From an uncultured Bacilli bacterium (GTDB lineage: Bacteria; Bacillota_I; Bacilli_A; RF39; UBA660): a stretch of 8,398 nucleotides of DNA. The notes under the pieces are model-generated. The model worked only from the letters and a program-made list of their open reading frames with translations, was not told the origin of the DNA and made no database searches. The stretch lies in contig CANTWP010000015.1 in the NCBI GenBank assembly GCA_947853245.1, positions 1-8,398 on the forward strand, given 5' to 3'. The position numbers were made by a program, and so were the translations under genes. Shown here piece by piece: positions 1-5,747 of the stretch (positions are counted from its first letter, which is position 1; each line of letters opens with the position of its first letter).

Positions 1-189
1 TGGCAGAAGCCGAAAAAGAAGAAGCAAAGAATTGAGGGTATAAGTGAGGGCATTGAACATGGTACAAGTCAAGGTATTAATCAAGAGAAAGAAGAAATAG
101 CTAAAAATATGCTTGATAAGAATCTAGACGTTAATTTGATAAGCGAAGTAACAGGGTTATCTGTATCTCAAGTAGAAGATTTAAAATAA
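1..189 (+). pseudogene. 3' end of an Rpn / PD-(D/E)XK nuclease-family transposase-like gene, apparently frameshifted
   Basis: The reading frame ending in TAA at 187-189 encodes a repeated EGISEGIEHG-type glycine/glutamate/lysine stretch followed by AKNMLDKNLDVNLISEVTGL and a short end. This is the usual C-terminal tail of Rpn (recombination-promoting nuclease) / PD-(D/E)XK transposase-family proteins: a charged linker, then a small helical unit with the 'LISEVTGLS' signature. The nuclease core would lie upstream, outside the window. At 3-32 the +3 frame reads AEAEKEEAKN, which fits the family linker better than the lysine-rich frame-1 reading (WQKPKKKKQRI), and then hits TGA at 33-35. A one-base shift near 30-33 joins it to the frame-1 tail. 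That suggests a decayed copy or a sequencing error, but only about 30 bases support it. If there is no shift, this is simply a 5'-truncated CDS. The family call is by recognition of the tail only. Confidence 0.55.
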
Positions 190-190
190 T

Positions 191-219
191 TTGACTTATA
201 TAAATAAAGATGATATATT
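191..219 (+). promoter_or_regulatory. Sigma-A-type promoter for the T-box/HAD/deoC/tyrS operon
   Basis: TTGACT at 191-196 (5 of 6 to the -35 consensus) is followed after exactly 17 bases by TATATT at 214-219 (5 of 6 to the -10 consensus). TG at 211-212 one base upstream of the -10 gives an extended -10. The predicted start is near 226, just before the T-box stem I. The promoter begins immediately after the stop codon of the upstream Rpn-like fragment. Confidence 0.75.
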
Positions 220-225
220 ATATGT

Positions 226-431
226 GTTATTTGGCAGTGAAGAATAGTAGTAATTATTAAATGGAAAGCTAGAAAATTAGTGGTTGATGCAAACTAATCA
301 AATTTAAATAATGAAGGTACATATTTAGAGTTAAATCGTTTACTCGCGTTAAGAGATGAGGGCATAATACTATTATGAAATAAGGTGGTACCACGGGTAT
401 AGACTCGTCCTTAATTTATAGTAGTTTTTTT
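226..431 (+). promoter_or_regulatory. T-box leader, tyrosine specific (UAC specifier)
   Basis: This leader senses uncharged tRNA. The conserved T-box sequence is at 384-396 (GGTGGTACCACGG). UGGU at 386-389 can pair with an ACCA tRNA end, which fits tRNA-Tyr with its A discriminator. Stem I is visible: a lower helix 242-246/322-326; an AGTA element in the 5' side of the specifier loop; an upper helix 253-262/302-312; and an apical hairpin TTAGT...ACTAA enclosing GGTTGATGC. The 3' side of the specifier loop reads GAAGG-UAC-A, giving UAC (318-320) followed by the expected purine; UAC is a Tyr codon and tyrS is in the operon. A hairpin at 328-345 follows. The antiterminator pairs AAGG 382-385 with CCTT 409-412 and ACGGGT 393-398 with ACTCGT 403-408. 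Identification is firm; the switching mechanism is less clear because no standard competing terminator strand is present downstream. Confidence 0.88.
369..431 (+). terminator. Long hairpin plus U7 in the T-box leader (candidate attenuator)
   Basis: ACTATTATGAAATAAGG (369-385) pairs with CCTTAATTTATAGTAGT (409-425) over 17 positions, with two G-U pairs and one A-A mismatch. T7 follows at 425-431. The antiterminator forms the top of this same hairpin. The lower stem is almost all A-U, so termination strength is uncertain. Confidence 0.5.
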
Positions 432-444
432 ATACGGAGGATAT

Positions 445-1071
445 ATGATAAAGAGAATTATTTTTGATTTGGATAATACTTTAATGTTGTGGAAAGACGA
501 ATACATTTTTGCTTTAAAAAATGTTTTAGATGAATTAAAGGTAAAATATGATCAAAAGGAGTTATTAAAATTTGATTCTGCTGTTGTAGATTATGAAAAT
601 CATCACTATATTTATAATAAGAAAGACTTTGTAGAGTTTGTAAATAATTATTGTGATTCTAATTTACCAATAGATTTTGTAGATAAGCTTATTATTGAAC
701 AAGGAAAATGTTTTGAATATGATGATAGATTAGTGGATACAATAGAATATTTAAGTAAAAAGTATGACTTGATTATATTATCTAATTGGTTTACCAATAC
801 ACAGAAATTACGATTAAAGGGAGCTTGCCTTTTAAAATATTTTACAATTGTAAGCGGTGGTGATGAGCGTCCTCTAAAACCTAATTTAGAGGCATTTTCA
901 GAGGCTGTTAAGGGCTTTAATATATCAGAATGTCTGATGGTAGGAGATAGTTTAAAAAATGATATAAAACCAGCTTTAGAACTGGGAATGTCTGCTATTT
1001 GGGTAACTAAAGAAAAAGATAGTAATTATAAAACGATAGAAAGTATTTATGAATTAAAAAATATATTATAG
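445..1071 (+). CDS. HAD-superfamily hydrolase (probable phosphatase)
   Basis: This 208-residue cytoplasmic protein has all four haloacid dehalogenase motifs. Motif I is DLDNT with the nucleophile Asp8 and acid/base Asp10; motif II is SN at 113-114; motif III is Lys145 in the LKPN context; motif IV is GDSLKND (167-173) with Asp168 and Asp173 as Mg ligands. The insert between motifs I and II (about residues 15-95) is a helical cap, as in HAD subfamily I, the group containing YjjG-type nucleotidases and phosphoglycolate-type phosphatases. The substrate cannot be read from the sequence. The start is set by GGAGG at 436-440, only four bases before ATG, and the leader's T-tract ends just upstream. 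It is the first gene of the Tyr T-box operon and is followed by deoC after nine bases, so a role in nucleoside or deoxyribose-phosphate turnover is an inference from context. Confidence 0.88.
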   Translation: MIKRIIFDLDNTLMLWKDEYIFALKNVLDELKVKYDQKELLKFDSAVVDYENHHYIYNKKDFVEFVNNYCDSNLPIDFVDKLIIEQGKCFEYDDRLVDTIEYLSKKYDLIILSNWFTNTQKLRLKGACLLKYFTIVSGGDERPLKPNLEAFSEAVKGFNISECLMVGDSLKNDIKPALELGMSAIWVTKEKDSNYKTIESIYELKNIL

Positions 1072-1080
1072 GAGGAATTT

Positions 1081-1785
1081 ATGGATATTAATAATTATAT
1101 TGATTATACAAATTTAAAAGCGATTGCTACTAGAGAAGATATTAAAAAATTATGTGATGAGGCGATGCAATATCATTTTGCTAGTGTATGTGTTAATCCT
1201 TGTTATGTAGAACTTGCAAGTGAATTATTAGAAGGAACTAATGTAAATGTATGTACTGTTATTGGTTTTCCTTTAGGAGCTAATATGTTAGCGGTAAAAG
1301 AATATGAAGCTATTTCAGCGGTAGAATTAGGTGCTGACGAAATAGACATGGTAATTAATGTTGGTGCTTTAAAAGATAAAGATTATGATTATATTAAAGA
1401 AGAAATAGAAACAATTAGGGATTCTATTGGTGGTAAAACTTTAAAAGTAATTATTGAAACTTGTTATTTAACAGAAGCAGAAATTAGAAAAATGGTGGAA
1501 ATATGTAATGATACGTTTGTTAATTTTATTAAAACATCAACTGGATTTGGTACAAGAGGAGCTAGTTTAGAAGATATTGAAATTATCAATAAATATAAAA
1601 ACAAAGCTTTAGAAATAAAGGCTAGTGGTGGTATTAAAACATATGATGACGCAATTAATTTTATAGAAGCTGGCGTTAGTAGAATTGGTACTAGTAGTTT
1701 ATTAGTAGAAAAAGAAGAGTGCAATTGTCATGAATGTAATTGTGAACATGAAAAAGATAATTGTCACTGTAAGGAGGAAAAATAA
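1081..1785 (+). CDS. deoC: Deoxyribose-phosphate aldolase with Cys/His-rich C-terminal tail
   Basis: DeoC is a class I aldolase that splits 2-deoxyribose-5-phosphate into glyceraldehyde-3-phosphate and acetaldehyde, the last step of deoxynucleoside catabolism, in the cytoplasm. The TIM-barrel signatures are in order: VCVNP (36-40), TVIGFPLG (59-66), EIDMVIN with Asp89, FIKTSTGFG with the Schiff-base Lys151, KASGGI with the activating Lys180, and RIGTSS (201-206). The core up to about residue 210 matches the family's usual length of about 220. The odd part is the end: residues 214-230 read CNCHECNCEHEKDNCHC, six Cys and three His in 17 residues, not part of the aldolase fold as I know it. It looks like a metal-binding tail. 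The AGGAGGA ribosome binding site overlaps the previous stop codon. Its last codons contain the AAGGAGG site of tyrS and its TAA overlaps the tyrS ATG (TAATG), so tyrS is probably translationally coupled. Confidence 0.95.
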   Translation: MDINNYIDYTNLKAIATREDIKKLCDEAMQYHFASVCVNPCYVELASELLEGTNVNVCTVIGFPLGANMLAVKEYEAISAVELGADEIDMVINVGALKDKDYDYIKEEIETIRDSIGGKTLKVIIETCYLTEAEIRKMVEICNDTFVNFIKTSTGFGTRGASLEDIEIINKYKNKALEIKASGGIKTYDDAINFIEAGVSRIGTSSLLVEKEECNCHECNCEHEKDNCHCKEEK

Positions 1786-3011
1786 TGAAAATCTATGATG
1801 AGTTAGTATGGCGCGGTTTAGTTCAAGATATTAGTAGTCCAGAATTAATTGATAAGTTAAATGAAGGTGGTTTAACATTTTATATAGGTACTGATCCAAC
1901 TGCGGATTCTATGCATATTGGACATTATTCTTCATTCTTAATTTCCAAAAGGTTAAAGAATGCTGGACATACTCCAATACTATTAGTAGGCGGTGCAACA
2001 GGGTTAATTGGTGATCCAAAACCAACAGCAGAACGTCCGATGATTTCTAAAGAGGAAGTGGAGCACAATTTTAAAGGATTAAAAGCTCAGGCAGAGAAAA
2101 TATTTGGTTTTGAAGTAGTAAATAACTTTGATTGGACTAAGGATATTAATGTAATTGATTTTTTACGTGATTATGGTAAATACTTTAATATTAATTATAT
2201 GTTAGATAAAGATAAGGTAAAGTCACGTTTGGAAAGTGGAATTACTTATGCTGAGTTTTCTTATATGATTTTACAGGCTTTAGACTTTTTATACTTGTTT
2301 GAGAACAGAAATTGTGTTCTTCAAGTGGCTGGATCAGATCAATGGGGAAATATTACTTCTGGCATTGAACTTATTAGAAAAAAAACTGGTAAGGAAGCAT
2401 ATGGTATGGTAATGCCTCTTGTAACAGATTCAACGGGTAAAAAATTTGGTAAAACAGAGGGTAATGCATTATGGTTAGATAAAAATAAAACTAGTTCATA
2501 TGAATTGTATCAATATTTAGTTAATTTAGAAGACTCTATGATTATTGATTATTTAAAGAAATTGACATTTTTGAGTAAGGAAGAAATTGAAGAATTAGAA
2601 CAAAAAAATAATGAACATCCTGAATTAAGAGAAGCTCATAAAGCTTTAGCACGTGAAATTATAACTGATTTACATGGAATAGAGGAGTTTAAAAAAGCTG
2701 TTAAAATAAGTGAGGCTTTATTTAGCGGTAATGTTAAAACTTTGACTAAAGAGGAGATTAATGAGGGATTTAAAGGAGTCCCATCATTTGAAATTAGCGC
2801 TGATGTTTCTGTTATTAATATGTTAATAAATAGTAACATATGTACAAGTAAAAGAGATGCTCGTGAACTTATTGGTAATGGCTCTATAACTATTAATGGT
2901 GATAAAGTTACCGATGAAAATATGATTATTTCAAGAGATAAAGTTATAAATAATAAATTTGTTATTGTAAGACGTGGTAAGAAGAAATATTATGTTGGAA
3001 CAATTAAATAA
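1785..3011 (+). CDS. tyrS: Tyrosyl-tRNA synthetase
   Basis: This class Ic synthetase activates tyrosine with ATP and charges tRNA-Tyr in the cytoplasm as a homodimer. At 408 residues it matches the bacterial TyrS length (about 400-425). Visible parts: the tyrosine/ATP site YIGTDPTADSMHIGH (33-47) with the HIGH signature at 44-47; GDP at 76-78; the tyrosine-binding segment TYAEFSYMILQALD (154-167); GSDQWGN (183-189); and KFGKT (220-224) as the KMSKS-loop equivalent. A C-terminal S4-like RNA-binding domain spans about 345-405 (SKRDARELIGNGSITING...). The ATG overlaps the deoC stop by one base, with AAGGAGG at 1771-1777 inside deoC. Control by the upstream tyrosine T-box agrees with the UAC specifier. 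It is the last gene of its operon and is followed by a strong hairpin terminator. Confidence 0.97.
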   Translation: MKIYDELVWRGLVQDISSPELIDKLNEGGLTFYIGTDPTADSMHIGHYSSFLISKRLKNAGHTPILLVGGATGLIGDPKPTAERPMISKEEVEHNFKGLKAQAEKIFGFEVVNNFDWTKDINVIDFLRDYGKYFNINYMLDKDKVKSRLESGITYAEFSYMILQALDFLYLFENRNCVLQVAGSDQWGNITSGIELIRKKTGKEAYGMVMPLVTDSTGKKFGKTEGNALWLDKNKTSSYELYQYLVNLEDSMIIDYLKKLTFLSKEEIEELEQKNNEHPELREAHKALAREIITDLHGIEEFKKAVKISEALFSGNVKTLTKEEINEGFKGVPSFEISADVSVINMLINSNICTSKRDARELIGNGSITINGDKVTDENMIISRDKVINNKFVIVRRGKKKYYVGTIK

Positions 3012-3020
3012 TTTTTAAAT

Positions 3021-3067
3021 AAAAAGTCCTTTTTAGATTTTATGTTATCTAAAAAGGATTTTTGTTT
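3021..3067. terminator. Bidirectional terminator between convergent tyrS and the LysM gene
   Basis: A perfect 12-bp stem TCCTTTTTAGAT (3027-3038) / ATCTAAAAAGGA (3047-3058) has an 8-base loop. On the plus strand it is followed by TTTTTGTTTT. On the minus strand the A5 run at 3021-3025 supplies the U-tract. It can end the tyrS transcript and the minus-strand cassette, whose last stop codon is about 40 bases away. Confidence 0.85.
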
Positions 3068-3095
3068 TATAAAATTATATTTGGAAGATTAATAA

Positions 3096-4772
3096 TTAAA
3101 TGGCGTTTTGATTATTATTGTTCATTGATGTTTTCAGGATAGAAGAAATATTCCCAGAAAATTTTGGTACACTATTGAAAGTACCTGTTGTTCCATTTCG
3201 AACTAGCATTTCATCTGGTAATCCTAGATTTGGATCATAATAGAATTCTACTATACTCATATTATTATTTGAATGTTTATGTCCCACAACTTTACCATCT
3301 ATATTATAAGATGTCGTATCCATACCTTTAGCGTCACAAATAATTACGTTAAATGTGTTGCCTTCATCAGTATTTATAGTTAAGGTATCACCTACATTTC
3401 CATAGTAATTTCCCATTGCGGCACAGTAATATTTTTCTCCATTAATATTTACACATCTAACATGAGTTTCACTGTCTGTATATGCGTTGTAACTATTACC
3501 ATCGAGATCTGGAGCGTCACCATATAATATGGCTGCTTGTTTATATATGTAATTACCATCAGCATTTTTTTGGCTACTTACAGCAGTATATTTTGTATAA
3601 GATTTAAAGTTAGTTTCAATATCTTCTGGAATTAGCATTGATGATGTAGAATTGTTTATGTTTGTGACGTTTTCTTTTATATTATTATTTTTTTCATTAA
3701 CTTCATTTGTAGAGCTTGAATCATCAATTTTGGTTTGTGTAGTTGAATTATTGATAGTTGTTTCTAATTTACTATTAACAATATTAGGAATAATTAATTG
3801 TTGTCCAGTATAAATAATATTTGCTCCTTGTGTTAATATGTTTTTATTAGCTTCATAAATTAAATTGTATTTATTGCTATCGCCATAATATTTTTGAGCT
3901 ATTTTTGATAATGTATCACCAGTTTGAACAGTATAGATTTGATTATTAACTTTGTTAATATCTTCTTTTGTTGGATCTTTTTCAGCATCGTTTATATTTA
4001 AAGGTGTTTCTGTATAATTGAAGTCTTGGCTTTTAAAATCATTATATTTAATAGGATCAAAGACTTCCTCATTATTAGTTATCTTGCTGATATATAAAAT
4101 AATGTTTTTACATATGTTGTTCAAATCCGTTATACAATTTAAAATTCTTATTCTAATATTTATAGATAACATATTTAAATTCATTTTTAAATTAAGCCCT
4201 AGGTCATGAGGAATGAAGATGTCATTAAGATAAGATAGATTTACATCATTATTATAATTGTTAATATCACTAGATAAATTTTTTGTAGCATTTACAAGTT
4301 CGTTTGGTTTAAGTGTAATACAAATATTATTTTCATGTGGGACATTTTTACTGTTGTTGTGTTTAACGGTGTTTATATTCTCAAACAGTGAATTTGAATA
4401 TGATAAAATCTTATTTTTGATTGCAATTTGCTTTGTTTGGGCATCTTCAACTGTAGAATTTAACTCAAGTAATGGTAGCATTAAACTTTTTTTTCTTATG
4501 CTATTATGTTTGGTTGATATTTCAACTTGAGGATTTGCTAATTTAATTTTAGCATCATATATTATTTTTCTATAATTATTATACTCCTCAATCATTTTAA
4601 GCAATTCATTGGCGTTTTTAATAGTTTCTATTATAAAGTCTAGTTCCTGTATAATACTTTTAATTTTTTCTTTAGTTGTGATACTAGCAATTGAACTGTA
4701 CCATAAGCTATTACAATTAGATAAATAATCATTAACACACTCTCTAATATTTATTAAATAATTAGTTTTCAT
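3096..4772 (-). CDS. LysM-domain protein with C-terminal beta-rich domain, no signal peptide; likely type VII secreted wall protein
   Basis: This 558-residue protein is probably exported to bind peptidoglycan. Residues 1-235 are mainly helical with no Sec signal or membrane segment. A clear LysM domain at 279-330 starts with YTVQTGDTLSKIAQKYYGD and ends with GQQLIIPN. Residues 331-390 are an Asn/Ser/Thr/Lys-rich linker. Residues 390-545 form a separate domain with three Cys (440, 450, 479), ICDAKGMD (477-484), GHKH (497-500) and SIVEFYYD (506-513). This pattern recalls the double-psi beta-barrel / 3D-like domains of Bacillota wall hydrolases, but that is tentative. The ATG follows the previous stop with only AAA between, and GGGAG in the last codons of that gene is the ribosome binding site, so translation is likely coupled. 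Both ORFs are in the same frame (TGA AAA ATG), so readthrough would make one long WXG100-LysM protein. It is the last gene of the minus-strand operon. Confidence 0.8.
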   Translation of the reverse strand: MKTNYLINIRECVNDYLSNCNSLWYSSIASITTKEKIKSIIQELDFIIETIKNANELLKMIEEYNNYRKIIYDAKIKLANPQVEISTKHNSIRKKSLMLPLLELNSTVEDAQTKQIAIKNKILSYSNSLFENINTVKHNNSKNVPHENNICITLKPNELVNATKNLSSDINNYNNDVNLSYLNDIFIPHDLGLNLKMNLNMLSINIRIRILNCITDLNNICKNIILYISKITNNEEVFDPIKYNDFKSQDFNYTETPLNINDAEKDPTKEDINKVNNQIYTVQTGDTLSKIAQKYYGDSNKYNLIYEANKNILTQGANIIYTGQQLIIPNIVNSKLETTINNSTTQTKIDDSSSTNEVNEKNNNIKENVTNINNSTSSMLIPEDIETNFKSYTKYTAVSSQKNADGNYIYKQAAILYGDAPDLDGNSYNAYTDSETHVRCVNINGEKYYCAAMGNYYGNVGDTLTINTDEGNTFNVIICDAKGMDTTSYNIDGKVVGHKHSNNNMSIVEFYYDPNLGLPDEMLVRNGTTGTFNSVPKFSGNISSILKTSMNNNNQNAI

Positions 4773-4775
4773 TTT

Positions 4776-5066
4776 TCACTCCCAATTTATACTAACTTTT
4801 TCTAATGCTATATAGTTATTTATTTGTTCTTGAATGTTCTTTGTTAAATTCTCTAATTCTTGATGTATTGATAAAAAGCTTTTATTATAGTTATTCATTT
4901 TTATTTTAAAGTTTTCTGAGTTATTTTTGTAACTATCTTGCCAGTTATTATTAAATTCAGTTATTGAACTGAAAGTCGCGTTGATGCTGTCTGAAAGTTT
5001 TTGCAAATCCATTTTATCAATTTCATCTTTTATTGTTTGTGTATTTATAAAAAAATCATTGTCCAT
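4776..5066 (-). CDS. Small WXG100-like helical protein (WQD variant)
   Basis: At 96 residues this has the size of ESAT-6/WXG100 proteins: two predicted amphipathic helices around a turn at NNWQDS (Trp42), where WXG would be expected. Asp replaces the Gly. Near the C-terminus, Tyr85 and Glu89 (YIALE) match the YxxxD/E export signal known from type VII substrates. There is no signal peptide and no membrane segment. It has a good AAGGAGC ribosome binding site before ATG. It ends in TGA, unlike the other genes here, and the LysM ORF begins one codon later in the same frame, so this small protein may act as the N-terminal export module or partner of that protein. The preceding 72-bp gap holds a possible weak promoter. 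Family assignment rests on length, helical pattern and the Trp turn. Confidence 0.75.
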   Translation of the reverse strand: MDNDFFINTQTIKDEIDKMDLQKLSDSINATFSSITEFNNNWQDSYKNNSENFKIKMNNYNKSFLSIHQELENLTKNIQEQINNYIALEKVSINWE

Positions 5067-5105
5067 ACTGTTTGCTCCTTGTGACTTAAATTTAGAAATT
5101 ATTCT

Positions 5106-5134
5106 GTTATAAAAATATAATTATTTATAAGCAA
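5106..5134 (-). promoter_or_regulatory. Possible weak internal promoter
   Basis: On the minus strand TTGCTT (5129-5134) and TATAAC (5106-5111) are 17 bases apart, within the only sizeable gap (72 bp) between the WXG100-like genes. The -10 matches 5 of 6 but the -35 is poor, and such matches are common in AT-rich DNA. Confidence 0.25.
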
Positions 5135-5138
5135 TAAT

Positions 5139-5417
5139 TTAATGTAATGATTCTTGATTTGCAATAATGTATTGTTCTTTTGCTTTTTCTAAGCATGAAA
5201 TATAATTTGATATCATTTCACAACATTTATTAAAATCTACTACTGTATTTTGATCAAATATGCTTTGTAATTTACTAGCTTCTCTTGATTGATAAGGCAT
5301 ATTTTCATATTCTGTTTTTATTGATTCAAATATATTTTTAATAGTTTCACGATTTTCTTTTAGACTGTTGATGGCTGCATCAAACCCTTCATATTGTCCT
5401 TGAATATTTGTGTTCAT
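5139..5417 (-). CDS. Small WXG100-like helical protein with Tyr in place of the motif Trp (YQS)
   Basis: This 92-residue, mostly helical protein lacks a signal peptide or membrane segment. The segment YQSREASKLQSIFD starting at residue 42 lines up with WQSKEADEYYSAI of its upstream neighbour, so residues 42-44 (YQS) occupy the WXG turn with Tyr replacing Trp and Ser replacing Gly. The alignment and shared operon suggest a diverged paralogue, possibly a heterodimer partner as in EsxA/EsxB pairs (inference). Two adjacent Cys (65-66) and one at 75 lie in the second helix. The ribosome binding site AAGGAGG starts inside the upstream gene's TAA stop, with 12 bases between genes, so expression is coupled. 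On its own the sequence would not be recognisable as WXG100; the call leans on the neighbour. Confidence 0.7.
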   Translation of the reverse strand: MNTNIQGQYEGFDAAINSLKENRETIKNIFESIKTEYENMPYQSREASKLQSIFDQNTVVDFNKCCEMISNYISCLEKAKEQYIIANQESLH

Positions 5418-5429
5418 TTAAATTCCTCC

Positions 5430-5723
5430 TTAAATATTATTAATACTATTTCTGATATTGTTACTTGCATTTTCAAAATTATCAGCAATTTGTTTTGATT
5501 TGTTTTGCCAATATTCAATAGCTTTACCGATTTCTTCTAATTTAGGTCTATAGTTAACAATTGCCGAATAGTATTCATCAGCTTCTTTTGATTGCCAAGC
5601 ATTAGCTTTTGCAATATTTATGGTACTATATATACTTTCTATAGCAGCCTTAAAATTATTATTTTGTTTTTTGAGTGCTTCTTCAGTATTATGCACTCCT
5701 TGTGTATTAATATTAAAATCCAT
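5430..5723 (-). CDS. Small WXG100-family protein (WQS variant)
   Basis: This 97-residue protein is the clearest small WXG100-like member here. It begins with a short beta-like start (MDFNINTQGV), then a helix to about residue 40, a turn with AWQSKEADEYY (Trp43, Gln44, Ser45), and a second long helix to the end. In known WXG100 proteins the third motif position is Gly; Ser is a tolerated small residue. No signal peptide is present, and such proteins leave the cell through the type VII (ESX/Yuk) apparatus as folded helical dimers. The ATG is preceded by AAAGGAGAA and lies 24 bases after the WXG100-M23 gene, in the same operon. Which partner it dimerises with cannot be told; the next gene, with matching YQSREA, is the natural candidate. 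Confidence 0.82.
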   Translation of the reverse strand: MDFNINTQGVHNTEEALKKQNNNFKAAIESIYSTINIAKANAWQSKEADEYYSAIVNYRPKLEEIGKAIEYWQNKSKQIADNFENASNNIRNSINNI

Positions 5724-5747
5724 ATAAATTCTCCTTTACTTTTTCAA

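Noticed and set aside
385..394. Perfect palindrome GTGGTACCAC as a protein operator
   Set aside because: It is the conserved T-box sequence and is explained by the tRNA-binding bulge.
1464..2839. Minus-strand open frames at 1464-1724 and 2636-2839
   Set aside because: They are antisense to deoC and tyrS, whose catalytic motifs make the plus-strand reading certain.
4018..4530. Plus-strand open frames at 4018-4209 and 4258-4530, inside the LysM gene
   Set aside because: They are antisense to a well-supported gene with a LysM domain, have hydrophobic low-complexity products, and lack a convincing ribosome binding site.
3096..5066. Mycoplasma-type genetic code (TGA as Trp)
   Set aside because: All recognisable Trp residues I checked use TGG, and no full-length gene needs an internal TGA. 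A single TGA between two ORFs is not enough; it is reported as a separate finding instead.
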